From Anaerosporobacter sp031551385 (lineage in GTDB: Bacteria; Bacillota; Clostridia; Lachnospirales; Lachnospiraceae), in the NCBI RefSeq assembly GCF_031551385.1, contig NZ_JAVBNS010000009.1:62001-126000 (forward strand): DNA of 64,000 nucleotides, given 5' to 3'. A program made the translations under genes and the position numbers. The notes under the pieces were generated by a model, which worked only from the letters and a program-made list of their open reading frames with translations, had not been told where the DNA came from and ran no database searches. Of the stretch, positions 16,908-26,981 are shown piece by piece. Within the stretch, counting starts at the first letter, position 1. Every line of letters begins with the position of its first letter.

Positions 16908-18751
16908 ATGACAAAACGACTATGGCGAATAATTATTGGTGCAGCCTTGTTAGCTACAGCAGTATTGCTTAATTTAAATAACGAATGGTTACAGATTGCT
17001 CTCTTTATAATAAGTTACATTATTGTAGGTGGAGATGTTGTAAAAAGAGCTGTAAAAAATATTTTTAAAGGTCAAGTTTTCGATGAAAACTTTTTAATGA
17101 GTATTGCAACAATTGGTGCATTTTTTATTGGTGAGTATCCTGAAGGTGTTGCAGTTATGCTGTTTTATCAAGTTGGAGAACTGTTTCAAAGCTATGCAGT
17201 TGGCAAGTCGAGAAAGTCAATTGCAAGCCTTATGGATATTCGACCAGATTATGCAAATGTTAAAAAAGGCGATGAACTTGTCAAAGTTGACCCAGATGAA
17301 GTACAAATTGGAGATATTATTGTAATTAAAGCAGGAGAAAAAATTCCTCTTGATGGCAAGGTAATAGAGGGAAGTTCAATGATTGACACATCAGCACTTA
17401 CTGGTGAATCTGTTCCTCGTGAAGTAGAAGTAGGAAGTGATATCCTGAGTGGTTGCATCAATATTAATGGAGTTATTACAGCAGAGGTTACCAAGGAATT
17501 TGGAGAATCTACTGTAAGCAAAATTCTTGATTTAGTTGAAAATGCAAGTAGTAAAAAATCCAATTCAGAACAATTTATTACTAAGTTTGCGAGATATTAT
17601 ACACCAGTTGTGGTTATAATTGCAGTTTTTCTAGCTATTATACCGCCTCTTGTTATAGACGGGGCGACTTTTAGTGATTGGATATATAGAGCACTAGCAT
17701 TCCTTGTGGTATCCTGTCCGTGTGCTTTAGTTATTTCAATTCCTTTGAGTTTCTTCGGTGGAATAGGTGGAGCTTCAAAAAAAGGTATTTTAGTTAAAGG
17801 TAGTAACTACCTTGAAGCATTGGCTCAAACAGAGATTGTTGTTTTTGATAAAACAGGTACACTAACGAAAGGTGTATTTAATGTACAGGAAATTCATCCA
17901 GAAGGGGTTTCCAAAGAAGAGCTACTTGAATTAACTGCATATGTGGAGAGCTATTCCAATCATCCAATTTCACTTTCACTGAAACGTGCATATGGCAAGA
18001 AATAGACAATGGACGTATTTCAGATGTAGAAGAGATATCAGGTCATGGTGTTATTGCAACAGTAGATGGCAAAAAGGTTATGGCAGGAAATATCAAACTT
18101 ATGAAAATGATGGATATCCCTTATTTCAAGGGAGAGCTGATTGGTACTGCTGTACATGTTGCTGTTAATAATAAATATATAGGTTACATTGTAATTGCCG
18201 ATGAGGTAAAGGAAGATTCAGCACAAGCAATCAAGGAACTTAAGGCAGCTAATATTAAGCAAACAGTTATGTTGACAGGTGATAATAAAAGTGTTGGTTC
18301 AAAAGTTGCTAAAGAGCTTGGTCTTGATAAGGTTTATGCAGAACTATTGCCAGCAGACAAAGTTGAAAAACTAGAAGAATTATTTTCACAAAAATCCACA
18401 AAAGGTAAACTCGCCTTTGTCGGTGACGGAATCAATGATGCACCTGTATTAGCTCGTGCAGATATTGGAATAGCAATGGGTGGTTTAGGTTCTGATGCAG
18501 CCATTGAAGCTGCTGATATTGTAATTATGACTGATGAGCCATCGAAAATTGCTACTGCAATGAAGATTTCTAAAAAGACATTAAAAATTGCAAATCAAAA
18601 CATAGTATTTGCAATTGGAATAAAGATAATTGTTCTTATTTTGAGTGCTTTTGGAATAGCTACTATGTGGGCAGCTATATTTGCAGATGTAGGTGTAACT
18701 ATCATTGCAGTATTAAATGCTTTTAGAGCTTTGAATGTAAAGAAGCTATAA
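16908..18751 (+). pseudogene. cadA: P1B-type Cd/Zn/Pb efflux ATPase, broken by a frameshift
   Basis: The first open part (16908-18005, 365 residues) holds membrane helices, the TGESVP actuator loop, the SCPCALVIS ion site and DKTGTLTKG (phosphorylated Asp). It ends at TAG 18003. The rest continues in the -1 frame (readable from about 17999, KEIDNGRISDVEEISGHG) through MLTGDN, VGDGINDAPVLARADIGIAMG and the last helices to 18751. One missing base near 17998 (GGCAAGAAATAG) explains it. All motifs are otherwise intact, so the lesion is recent, is a sequencing error, or is bypassed by -1 frameshifting, though no classical slippery site is seen. Confidence 0.85.
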
Positions 18752-18777
18752 ACTATTTTTCCTATTCACCCCTTGAA

Positions 18778-18817
18778 TGATACCGATAATTGACGATACA
18801 ATCAAGGGGTATTTTTT
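18778..18817 (+). terminator. Intrinsic terminator of the cad operon
   Basis: ACCCCTTGA (18778-18786) pairs with TCAAGGGGT (18802-18810) and is followed by ATTTTTTAATTT. Confidence 0.8.
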
Positions 18818-18894
18818 AATTTAAAAACTATAAATGAAAATTGGTTGGGATTTACCTTGAATTAAATGGTTTTAAAGATATGGAGGTTATGTAA

Positions 18895-19374
<480 letters not shown>

Positions 19375-19378
19375 TTTG

Positions 19379-19480
19379 AGTTGATATGTTCTCACGAACA
19401 GACAAAACCGTTGATATCTTCCCACAAACGAGAGCCAATGTTGGATATGTTTCCAACTACGAGTGTGGATATGTTCCCCT
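19379..19480 (+). repeat. Array A of GATATGTTYCC sites (insertion-sequence end remnant)
   Basis: There are four sites in one orientation: near 19380 (TTGATATGTTCTC), 19409 (GTTGATATCTTCCC), 19440 (TTGGATATGTTTCC) and 19466 (GTGGATATGTTCCCC). Multiple subterminal repeats of this kind are typical of IS21-family ends; no transposase gene accompanies them. The next gene, a recombinase, is truncated at the array edge. Confidence 0.6.
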
Positions 19481-19489
19481 TAACCATAG

Positions 19490-19693
19490 GAAACCTTGTA
19501 CCGTTCGGTTAATGGGGAACTTGAGAATGCAGAAGCAGTGAACGGATTACTAAAACATATAAACGACAGTAAAGGATTTACTGAATTTGACGCAGAGGCA
19601 TTTGAAGTACACGTCGACCACATTATAGTTTACAGTAGAAGTGAAATAGGCTTTATGCTCAAGTGCGGATTAAATCTTAAGGAAAGGTTGTGA
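19490..19693 (+). pseudogene. Large serine recombinase, C-terminal fragment
   Basis: The readable tail, SVNGELENAEAVNGLLKHIN...VDHIIVYSRSEIGFMLKCGLNLKERL, is about 66 residues and matches the end of the first of three serine recombinases usually found together. The catalytic and DNA-binding parts are missing, replaced by array A. It cannot be functional. Confidence 0.7.
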
Positions 19694-19697
19694 GAGG

Positions 19698-20117
19698 ATG
19701 AGCCATATTCCATATGGATACAGAATTGAAAACGGTAAAGCTGTCATTGATGAAGAAAAAGCAGAGCAAGTAAGGAAGCTCTATAAAGGATATCTTTCTG
19801 GACTTGCCTACATGCCTGCCGCAGAAGCCGTTGGACTTAAGCTTTACCACACAAGTGCAAAGAAAATGCTGCAAAATAAATATTACCTTGGAGACAATTA
19901 TTATCCGGCTATTATAGATAAAGAGACCTTTGATGCAGCAGAAGCCGAGCGTGTTAAAAGACAGACTAAGCTTGGGAGAGTATTTGATAAGAAACCAGAC
20001 AAAGTGAGCCAGGTTGCTACAGGTTTTAAAATGCCAAAGGTACAAATCAAATATGAGGACCCTTTTATACAGGCAGAATACGTATACAGCTTGATAGAAA
20101 GTGAGGTGAATGAATGA
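19698..20117 (+). CDS. Small recombinase-domain protein, partner of the serine recombinase
   Basis: The product is 139 residues with GAGAGG before the ATG. SHIPYGYRIENGKAVIDEEKAEQVRKLYKGYLSG and MLQNKYYLGDNYYPAIIDKETFDAAEAER are the recombinase (DNA-binding) domain of large serine recombinases, but the N-terminal catalytic Ser domain is absent. It overlaps the next gene by 4 bp (ATGA). Such a short protein regularly sits between two full recombinases in clostridial elements and may be an accessory binding or directionality factor; that role is inferred. Confidence 0.75.
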   Translation: MSHIPYGYRIENGKAVIDEEKAEQVRKLYKGYLSGLAYMPAAEAVGLKLYHTSAKKMLQNKYYLGDNYYPAIIDKETFDAAEAERVKRQTKLGRVFDKKPDKVSQVATGFKMPKVQIKYEDPFIQAEYVYSLIESEVNE

Positions 20118-21694
20118 TTTCCTTAGCTAAAAATGTTACGGTTATTCCAGCGAAGAAAATTATCGGTACTCAGAAACCAACCGAAAAAGTTCAGAAGACA
20201 CGAGTAGCTGCTTATTGCCGAGTTTCTACCGACAGTGATGAACAGGAAAGCAGCTACGATACACAGATTGAGCATTATACCACCTATATTAAAAGTCATC
20301 CAGAGTGGACACTAGCGGGGATTTATGCCGATGACGGTATCTCCGGAATGAATACGAAGAAGCGTGATGAATTCCAGAGAATGATTAACGATTGCAACGA
20401 CGGCAAGATAGATATGATCATCACCAAGTCCATAAGCCGATTTGCAAGAAATACGGTTGATTGCCTGAATTACACGAGAGCCCTTAAGAACAAGAATATC
20501 GGTGTTTATTTCGAGAAAGAAAACATCAATACGCTCGATGCCAAGGGTGAAGTTCTTATGACAATTATGGCTTCTCTTGCACAGCAAGAAAGCGAGTCAT
20601 TATCAGCTAACGTTCGTTTGGGCTTACAGTTCCGATATCAACAAGGGAAAGTTCAGGTCAACCACAACTGGTTCCTGGGATATACCAAAGACGAAGATGG
20701 TCACCTTATCATTGATCCAGAGCAAGCCGAAGTAGTAAAGCGCATTTATAGGGAGTACCTTGAAGGCAAGAGCTTCTTACAGATAAAAAGGTCTCTTGAG
20801 GCCGATGAAATACGAAATGGTGCAGGAAATAAAAAATGGCATGAAAGCAATATAAGGCAGATACTTACGAACGAGAAGTACATCGGGGACGCATTGCTTC
20901 AGAAGACTTATACAGTGGATATACTCGATAAGAAGCGAGAAGCCAATAAGGGTCAGGTTCCTAAATATTATGTAGAAGACAGTCATGAAGCTATTATTCC
21001 AAAGGATATCTTCTTAAAGGTACAGGAGGAAATTGCTAGAAGGGCAAATCTTACTAACGGGACAACAAAACGCAAACGTATCTATAGCGGGCGATACGCC
21101 TTATCCGGTATGGTATTCTGCGCACACTGCAGCGATATCTTCCGCAGGATTAAATGGAACAATCGAGGGTGTAAGTCCACCGTTTGGCGCTGCGTTAGCA
21201 GGGTTGAAAAAGATGGTCCTGATTGCCCGGCAAGAACAGTTCACGAAGAATTGATCCATGAGGTGGTTATCAAGGCCATAAACGAAGCGTTCCGCGAAAA
21301 GGAGACAATCCTTCCGCTTTTGCGAGAGAATATCGAGAGTAGCTTAGAGGAGATCAACCTTAGTCAGATTGCAACAATTGATGATCAGATGAAATCAATG
21401 CAGCAGGAGCTACTGGCAACGGTCAATTCAAAGAATACCGGTGATGAGCTAGGTATGGAGATTAGAAGGCTGCGTGATGAGAAGCAGGCCCTTCAAAATG
21501 AGCAGGCATTAAGACAGGATCTGAAAACTAGAATTGATGAGATGATGCGTTTCCTTAATGACCTGCCTTGCGAGCTTACTGATTACGAAGAAGAATATGT
21601 GAGGACACTCTTGGAAAGGATTACAGTTTACGATGATCACATCATTGTTGAATTTAAATCAGGCATTGAAATACAAATAGACAAAGAGGTATAG
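20114..21694 (+). CDS. Large serine recombinase (integrase)
   Basis: The product is 526 residues. The catalytic domain has RVAAYCRVSTDSDEQESSYDTQ (the Ser nucleophile in RVST), GIYADDGISGMNTKKRDEFQRM and TKSISRFARNTVD. The recombinase domain follows (DGHLIIDPEQAEVVKRIYREYLEGKS), then a zinc ribbon (FCAHCSDIFRR...VWRCVSR...CPAR) and a coiled coil. It should catalyse integration and excision, probably of the 15672-28418 segment. Its start overlaps the preceding partner gene. All catalytic features appear intact. Confidence 0.9.
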   Translation: MISLAKNVTVIPAKKIIGTQKPTEKVQKTRVAAYCRVSTDSDEQESSYDTQIEHYTTYIKSHPEWTLAGIYADDGISGMNTKKRDEFQRMINDCNDGKIDMIITKSISRFARNTVDCLNYTRALKNKNIGVYFEKENINTLDAKGEVLMTIMASLAQQESESLSANVRLGLQFRYQQGKVQVNHNWFLGYTKDEDGHLIIDPEQAEVVKRIYREYLEGKSFLQIKRSLEADEIRNGAGNKKWHESNIRQILTNEKYIGDALLQKTYTVDILDKKREANKGQVPKYYVEDSHEAIIPKDIFLKVQEEIARRANLTNGTTKRKRIYSGRYALSGMVFCAHCSDIFRRIKWNNRGCKSTVWRCVSRVEKDGPDCPARTVHEELIHEVVIKAINEAFREKETILPLLRENIESSLEEINLSQIATIDDQMKSMQQELLATVNSKNTGDELGMEIRRLRDEKQALQNEQALRQDLKTRIDEMMRFLNDLPCELTDYEEEYVRTLLERITVYDDHIIVEFKSGIEIQIDKEV

Positions 21695-21706
21695 AATATT
21701 GAGCTG

Positions 21707-21760
21707 ACCGCCAATAGAGGGAACCATATCACAACACCCTTTGGCGGTTTTTCCATTTTT
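21707..21760 (+). terminator. Terminator after the serine recombinase
   Basis: ACCGCCAA (21707-21714) pairs with TTGGCGGT (21741-21748), with AGAGGG/CCCT adding to the stem, then TTTTTCC. Confidence 0.8.
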
Positions 21761-21765
21761 AAACG

Positions 21766-21794
21766 TTGATTATATCATTTCGTTGTGTTATAAT
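21766..21794 (+). promoter_or_regulatory. Promoter of the mef-msr(D) operon
   Basis: TTGATT (21766-21771) and TATAAT (21789-21794) are 17 bp apart, 38 bp before the leader peptide start. Confidence 0.75.
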
Positions 21795-21831
21795 AATTGA
21801 TACAAATAAGGATTTAGGAGGAACCGAAACT

Positions 21832-21858
21832 ATGACAGCCTCAATGCGTTTAAGATAA
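21832..21858 (+). CDS. mefL: mef leader peptide MTASMRLR
   Basis: The eight-codon frame ATG..TAA has AGGAGG 9 nt upstream. MTASMRLR is the known leader of macrolide-inducible mef(A)/mef(E). Ribosomes stalled here by macrolides prevent formation of the downstream terminators and so allow read-through into mef. The mechanism is established for this leader; here only the sequence is seen. Confidence 0.85.
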   Translation: MTASMRLR

Positions 21859-21866
21859 GCTGGCAA

Positions 21867-22061
21867 TAAAAAAGGCAGAATCTATCCCCGATGATAGGCT
21901 TTTTTGTTGTACTTATTTATACGATATTGAGCATTCGTTAGTTACGGTGAGGATATAGATTATTTAACTATACCTTAATTTAACTATGTCTAAATATGAA
22001 TGCTTCTAATTGTATGTAAGCAGACCAAAAGCCACATTGTGGATTTAGGCCTGCATTTTTT
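21867..22061 (+). terminator. Attenuator region of mef
   Basis: Two hairpins with T-runs follow the leader: one around 21869-21906 (AAAAAAGGC...GGCTTTTTT), and one at 22020-22061 built on GCAG...CTGC with AGCC/GGAT pairing, then ATTTTTTATT. Together they would end transcription unless a ribosome stalls on the leader. The rest of this 265-base gap holds nothing else recognised. Confidence 0.6.
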
Positions 22062-22123
22062 ATTGCCTAGAATGATATCCAAAGTAGAAATTCAAGCAAA
22101 ATAATATGCAGGAGAAAATATAA

Positions 22124-23341
22124 ATGGAAAAATACAACAACTGGAAACTTAAGTTTTTTACAATATGGGCAGGACAGGCAGTATCTTTAATCACTAGTGC
22201 CATCCTGCAAATGGCGATTATTTTTTACCTTACAGAAAAAACAGGATCTGCTATGGTCTTGTCTATGGCTTCACTAGTAGGTTTTTTGCCCTATGCAGTC
22301 TTTGGACCTGCCATTGGTGTATTAGTGGATCGTCATGACAGGAAAAAGATAATGATAGGTGCTGATTTAATTATTGCAGCAGCTGGGGCAATGCTAGCTA
22401 TTGTTGCATTGTATATGGAATTACCCGTATGGATGGTTATGGTAGTATTGTTTATCCGTAGCATTGGAACGGCTTTTCATTCTCCGGCTCTCAATGCGGT
22501 TACGCCACTTTTAGTACCAGAAGAACAGCTTACGAAATGTGCAGGTTATAGTCAGTCTGTGCAGTCAATAAGCTATATTATTAGTCCGGCGGCTGCAGCA
22601 TTGTTATACTCCGTTTGGGAATTAAATGCAATTATTGCTATCGATGTATTAGGCGCTGTGATTGCATCTATTACGGTAGCCATTGTAAGTATTCCTAAGC
22701 TGGGAGAACAAGTGCAAAGTTTGAAACCAAATTTCTTAAGAGAAATGAAAGAAGGAATCGTCGCACTGAGACAAAATAAAGGATTATTTGCCTTATTACT
22801 CTTAGGAACGCTATATACGTTTGTGTATATGCCAATTAATGCACTGTTTCCTTTAATTAGCATGGAATACTTTAATGGAAAACCTGTGCATATTTCAATT
22901 ACCGAAATCGCTTTTGCATCTGGAATGCTAGTAGGCGGTCTAATATTAGGAAGGTTGGGTAATTTTGAAAAGCGTGTATTACTAATAACTGGTTCATTCT
23001 TTATAATGGGGGCCAGTTTAGTCGTTTCAGGATTACTTCCTCCAAGTGGATTTGTTATATTTGTAGCTTGCTGTGCAGTAATGGGGCTTTCGGTGCCATT
23101 TTATAGCGGTGTGCAAACAGCTCTTTTTCAGGAGAAGATTAAGCCTGAATATTTAGGACGTGTATTTTCTTTGACCGGAAGTATTATGTCATTTGCTATG
23201 CCAATTGGATTAATTCTTTCTGGATTCTTTGCTGATAGAATTGGTGTAAATCATTGGTTTTTACTATCAGGTATTTTAATTATTGGCATTGCTATAGTGT
23301 GCCCCATGATAACAGAGGTTAGAAAATTAGATTTAAAATAA
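22124..23341 (+). CDS. mef: Macrolide efflux MFS transporter Mef
   Basis: The product is 405 residues, the length of Mef(A)/Mef(E). It begins MEKYNNWKLKFFTIWAGQAVS, then the family's first cytoplasmic loop VDRHDRKKIMIG, and PALNAVTPLLVPEEQLTKCAG; about 12 membrane helices. It exports 14- and 15-membered macrolides across the membrane. It differs from the common mef(A) at many positions (for example PKLGEQVQSLKPNFLREMKEG), so it is a variant allele. It is co-transcribed with msr(D) and controlled by the MTASMRLR leader. The exact subtype cannot be set without alignment. Confidence 0.93.
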   Translation: MEKYNNWKLKFFTIWAGQAVSLITSAILQMAIIFYLTEKTGSAMVLSMASLVGFLPYAVFGPAIGVLVDRHDRKKIMIGADLIIAAAGAMLAIVALYMELPVWMVMVVLFIRSIGTAFHSPALNAVTPLLVPEEQLTKCAGYSQSVQSISYIISPAAAALLYSVWELNAIIAIDVLGAVIASITVAIVSIPKLGEQVQSLKPNFLREMKEGIVALRQNKGLFALLLLGTLYTFVYMPINALFPLISMEYFNGKPVHISITEIAFASGMLVGGLILGRLGNFEKRVLLITGSFFIMGASLVVSGLLPPSGFVIFVACCAVMGLSVPFYSGVQTALFQEKIKPEYLGRVFSLTGSIMSFAMPIGLILSGFFADRIGVNHWFLLSGILIIGIAIVCPMITEVRKLDLK

Positions 23342-23362
23342 AATAATATTGGAGGGATATTT

Positions 23363-23383
23363 ATGTATCTTATTTTCATGTAA
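23363..23383 (+). CDS. msrDL: msr(D) leader peptide MYLIFM
   Basis: The six-codon frame sits behind GGAGGG. MYLIFM is the established MsrDL leader on which ribosomes stall with erythromycin. It is followed by the hairpin at 23399-23419. Confidence 0.88.
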   Translation: MYLIFM

Positions 23384-23398
23384 TTCTTCCTGCTAAAA

Positions 23399-23420
23399 TC
23401 GCAGGGTTTTCCCTGCGTAC
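23399..23420 (+). terminator. Attenuator hairpin between msrDL and msr(D)
   Basis: TCGCAGGG pairs with CCCTGCG around a TTTT loop. The position after the leader fits conditional termination that is relieved by a stalled ribosome. Confidence 0.7.
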
Positions 23421-23461
23421 AAGCAAATGAAAGCATGCGATTATAGACAGGAGGAAATAAG

Positions 23462-24925
23462 ATGGAATTGATATTAAAAGCTAAAGACATTCGTGTGGAA
23501 TTCACAGGGCGAGATGTTTTAGATATAGATGAATTAGAAGTATATGATTATGACCGTATTGGTTTAGTAGGAGCAAATGGTGCAGGGAAAAGCACTTTAC
23601 TCAGGGTGCTTTTAGGGGAATTAACTCCAGCAGGATGTAAAATGAATCGTCTGGGTGAACTTGCTTATATCCCTCAGTTGGACGAAGTAAGTTTGCAGGA
23701 GGAAAAAGATTTTGCACTTGTAGGCAAGCTGGGTGTTGAGCAATTAGATATACAGACCATGAGCGGTGGTGAAGAAACAAGACTTAAAATAGCACAGGCT
23801 TTATCAGCACAAGTACATGGTATTTTAGCCGATGAACCTACCAGTCATTTAGACCGTGAAGGAATTGATTTTCTAATTGGACAGCTAAAATATTTTACAG
23901 GTGCACTGTTAGTTATTAGCCATGACCGATATTTTCTTGATGAGGTAGTAGATAAAATATGGGAACTGAAAGATGGAAAAATCACTGAGTATTGGGGAAA
24001 CTATTCTGATTTTCTTCGCCAGAAAGAGGAAGAACGCAAGAGCCAGGCAGCAGAATACGAACAATTTGTTGCGGAACGTGGCCGATTGGAAAGGGCTGCG
24101 GAGGAAAAGCGAAAACAGGCTCGTAAAATAGAACAGAAGGCAAAAGGTGCTTCAAAAAAACAAAACACTGAAGGCGGAGGACGTTTAGCTCATCAAAAAT
24201 CAATAGGAAGTAAGGAAAAAAAGTTGCATAATGCCGCTAAATCCCTAGACCATAGGATTGCGGCCTTAGGAAATGTAGAAGCTCCAGAAGACATTCGCAG
24301 GATTCGTTTCAGGCAAAGTGATGCATTGGCACTCTACAATCCATATCCTATTGTCGGTACGGAAATTACTAAAATATTTGGGGATAAGATACTGTTTGAA
24401 AAAGCATCTTTTCATATTCCCCTAGGAGCAAAAGTGGCGCTAACTGGTGGCAATGGAACAGGAAAAACAACTTTAATCCAAATGATGTTAAACCATGAAG
24501 ATGGAATTTCTATTTCACCTAAGGCAAAAATAGGTTACTTTGCACAAAATAGTTACAAGTACAACGGTAATCAGAAAGTCCTAGAGTTTATGCAGGAGGA
24601 TTGTGATTACAATGTTTCAGAAATTCGTTCAGTTCTAGCATCAATGGGGCTTAAACAAAACGATATTGGAAAAAGCTTATCTGCTTTAAGCGGCGGAGAA
24701 ATTATTAAATTGTTGCTGGCTAAAATGCTTATGGGTAGATATAACATCCTGCTAATGGATGAACCGAGCAACTTCCTTGACATACCAAGCTTAGAGGCTT
24801 TGGAAATATTAATGAAGGAGTATGCTGGAACTATAGTGTTTATCACACATGACAAACGGCTACTCGATAATGTGGCTGATGTGGTTTATGAAATTAGCGA
24901 TAAGAAAATAAATCTGAAACATTAA
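23462..24925 (+). CDS. msr(D): ABC-F ribosomal protection protein Msr(D)
   Basis: The product is 487 residues with AGGAGG upstream. It has two ABC domains: Walker A GANGAGKST and GGNGTGKTT, signatures MSGGEETR and LSGGEIIK, Walker B ILADEPTSHLD and LLMDEPSNFLD, separated by a basic linker. There are no membrane helices. ABC-F proteins bind the ribosomal E site and dislodge macrolides. The sequence reads as Msr(D) throughout, next to mef and the MYLIFM leader. All key residues are intact. Confidence 0.95.
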   Translation: MELILKAKDIRVEFTGRDVLDIDELEVYDYDRIGLVGANGAGKSTLLRVLLGELTPAGCKMNRLGELAYIPQLDEVSLQEEKDFALVGKLGVEQLDIQTMSGGEETRLKIAQALSAQVHGILADEPTSHLDREGIDFLIGQLKYFTGALLVISHDRYFLDEVVDKIWELKDGKITEYWGNYSDFLRQKEEERKSQAAEYEQFVAERGRLERAAEEKRKQARKIEQKAKGASKKQNTEGGGRLAHQKSIGSKEKKLHNAAKSLDHRIAALGNVEAPEDIRRIRFRQSDALALYNPYPIVGTEITKIFGDKILFEKASFHIPLGAKVALTGGNGTGKTTLIQMMLNHEDGISISPKAKIGYFAQNSYKYNGNQKVLEFMQEDCDYNVSEIRSVLASMGLKQNDIGKSLSALSGGEIIKLLLAKMLMGRYNILLMDEPSNFLDIPSLEALEILMKEYAGTIVFITHDKRLLDNVADVVYEISDKKINLKH

Positions 24926-25056
24926 ATTTAAGGTAGTCGCCGGTCAATGTAGTCTATACTGGCTGGCGGCTCCATTGTTAAAAAGTATAAAGACTTTTTT
25001 TCTTTGGCAAGAATTAATGTATACTAAAATAATTTTAATAAGGAGTATTAAAATCA

Positions 25057-25581
25057 ATGAGAGATATCGAAATAAAAGAGAATATACTATTTCAGATAGA
25101 CATGTGCTGGCAACTTTATCTTTATCACACAGAGAATCTAAAGGAGACAGAGGCACTTTGGACATTCAGTCCCATGGGTCTGCAGATACGAAGGCAAGAC
25201 GATGGATGGAGTATAGATTGGCCTGAAATCGAAAGTTACGAGATTGGACCGTCCAGTATTGCATGGATTATGTGGCATATTATATATTGGTGGCGCACTA
25301 CGTTAGATTACAATTTTGGAGATGGTACCTTGAAAAAGGAAGACATTACTTGGCCTGGAAGTGTTGAAAAAGCAAAAGAAGAAATAAAAACTCTTCATGA
25401 TAAATGGGTTGAAAAATTAATCAATATGTCGGATGCAGAATATCAATCACAGCAGTATGCAAAATGGCCACTTGAGGGTAGAAGCTTTGCTGATACTGCA
25501 TTATGGTTAAATGGAGAATTGATGAAAAATGTAGCCGAAATAGGTTATGGACGATTTCTATATGCAGCTTGTAAAAAATAG
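25057..25581 (+). CDS. DinB-like (DinB_2) family protein
   Basis: The product is 174 residues with AAGGAG before the ATG. It has the four-helix DinB pattern, with WQLYLYHTENL, SSIAWIMWHIIYWWRTTLDYNFG and the closing GRSFADTALWLNGELMKNVAEIGYGRFLYA. Family members are bacillithiol or mycothiol-type S-transferases or metal-dependent hydrolases. It lies between msr(D) and a nitroreductase gene and may be a detoxification cargo gene. The substrate is unknown. Confidence 0.72.
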   Translation: MRDIEIKENILFQIDMCWQLYLYHTENLKETEALWTFSPMGLQIRRQDDGWSIDWPEIESYEIGPSSIAWIMWHIIYWWRTTLDYNFGDGTLKKEDITWPGSVEKAKEEIKTLHDKWVEKLINMSDAEYQSQQYAKWPLEGRSFADTALWLNGELMKNVAEIGYGRFLYAACKK

Positions 25582-25629
25582 AGATAGCGATAAATACGAG
25601 AATAATTTTTTTAAAGAAGGAGACTACCA

Positions 25630-26211
25630 ATGAATAGTATAATAGAAAACATATTAACAAGAAGAAGCATACGAACTTTTAGAGAGACTCAGCTATCGGA
25701 GGAGGATTTAAATACCATTCTAACAGCGGGAAGCTATGCGCCTAACGGGATGGGAACACAGAGCTGGAAGTTTACAGCCATTCAAAAAACCAGTGTACTT
25801 GCAAAAGTGAATGAGGCTATTCGCCTAACCCTTATATCTATACCTGTTGTAGCAGAAACGCATCCTTATGTTGTGAGCCTTGTTGAAAAAGCGAAAGACG
25901 AGAGTTCAAATTTCCTGTATCATGCCCCCACCTTTATTATTGTTTCTAACTTAAAGGACAACGGAAACTCTATGCCGGATTCAGCATTAGCCATCGGGAA
26001 TATGATGCTGGCAGCACACTCACTCGGTATTGGTTCCTGCTGGCTAAATCAGCTGCCAGGACTCACACACATGCCCTTAATCCGTGAGCTTTTGTCAGAT
26101 CTTGATGTTCCCGTAAATCATATTGTTTACGGATCTGTCGTTATGGGTTATGCTGCAGAGGAGCCGAAACAGGCTGCCCCTCGTAAAAATGTCGTAAATA
26201 TTATTCGTTGA
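25630..26211 (+). CDS. Nitroreductase family protein
   Basis: The product is 193 residues with AAGGAGACT upstream. It opens with ENILTRRSIRTFRETQLSEEDLNTILTAGSYAPNGMG, the FMN-binding start of nitroreductases, and has DSALAIGNMMLAAHSLGIGSCWL, the second flavin/dimer motif. It is predicted to be a cytosolic FMN- and NAD(P)H-dependent oxidoreductase. It is 48 bp after the DinB-like gene and 22 bp before the GrpB gene, so it is probably one operon. Its role on the element is not known. Confidence 0.85.
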   Translation: MNSIIENILTRRSIRTFRETQLSEEDLNTILTAGSYAPNGMGTQSWKFTAIQKTSVLAKVNEAIRLTLISIPVVAETHPYVVSLVEKAKDESSNFLYHAPTFIIVSNLKDNGNSMPDSALAIGNMMLAAHSLGIGSCWLNQLPGLTHMPLIRELLSDLDVPVNHIVYGSVVMGYAAEEPKQAAPRKNVVNIIR

Positions 26212-26233
26212 GAACGAGATTGGAGGTTTAATA

Positions 26234-26752
26234 TTGTTTATACGAGTAGTTCCGTATGACCCCTTTTGGGAAGTAGAGTATGAAAATGAATCACAGAAGA
26301 TAAGTGGTATTTTGAAGGACGTATTGGTGGATATTTACCATATTGGCAGTACAGCAGTTAAAGGGTTACATGCTAAATCAATCATTGATATAATGCCCGT
26401 AGTGACAAATATTAGTTTAGTTGATAAGTATAATGAGGAATTTGTAGCCATTGGATATGAGTGTATGGGTGAGTTTGGTATTGAAGGACGGAGATATTTC
26501 CGCAAGGGTGGCGATAATAGAACACACCAGATTCATATTTTTGAGCAAAGCAATCACAAAGATATTAATAGGCATATAGCAGTAAGGGATTTTCTGCGTA
26601 CACATCCTGACATCGCTTTAGAGTATGGTGAATTAAAGATGGAGCTGGCTAATCGATTCCCGGAGGATATTGAAGGCTACTGCGCTGGTAAGGATGCATT
26701 TGTAAAGCAACTAGAAAAGGATGCTTTGCGATGGTGGCAAACTGTCTGTTAG
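26234..26752 (+). CDS. GrpB/UPF0157 nucleotidyltransferase-like protein
   Basis: The product is 172 residues. It starts at TTG 26234 with GGAGG 7 nt before it. VVPYDPFWEVEYENE, DIYHIGSTAVKGLHAKSIIDIMPVV and GIEGRRYFRKGG..RTHQIHIFE are the GrpB family motifs; the GST...DIMPV part is a nucleotidyltransferase-like core. The family is widespread and frequently linked to resistance loci, but its substrate is not established. Last gene of a three-gene run. Confidence 0.82.
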   Translation: MFIRVVPYDPFWEVEYENESQKISGILKDVLVDIYHIGSTAVKGLHAKSIIDIMPVVTNISLVDKYNEEFVAIGYECMGEFGIEGRRYFRKGGDNRTHQIHIFEQSNHKDINRHIAVRDFLRTHPDIALEYGELKMELANRFPEDIEGYCAGKDAFVKQLEKDALRWWQTVC

Positions 26753-26907
26753 GAGGTTATTCTCAAAGGATTGCAAGAAGCAGTTGAGGATAATCCGTAT
26801 AACTAACTATTACATATCATGCTGATTCGTATTGGTAGAATAACACGAATTAACAAAGGATATATTTGTAGTAGCAAGTGTATTTGTTTTATATTCTATG
26901 AACCTAT

Positions 26908-26936
26908 TTGATTTACATAATTCTATGTGGTATAAT
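26908..26936 (+). promoter_or_regulatory. Promoter of cat
   Basis: TTGATT (26908-26913) and TATAAT (26931-26936) with a 17-bp spacer, 45 bp before the leader peptide. Confidence 0.75.
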
Positions 26937-26981
26937 GGACTTGCTTATAATATAGATGCTTGGATAGCAGGAGGTTGCAAG

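Noticed and set aside
17990..18010. Programmed -1 frameshift in cadA
   Set aside because: No classical slippery heptamer or downstream pseudoknot is evident; a single-base loss is simpler.
19379..19480. CRISPR-like repeat array
   Set aside because: Repeats are short, unevenly spaced and degenerate, with no cas genes; they fit insertion-sequence ends better.
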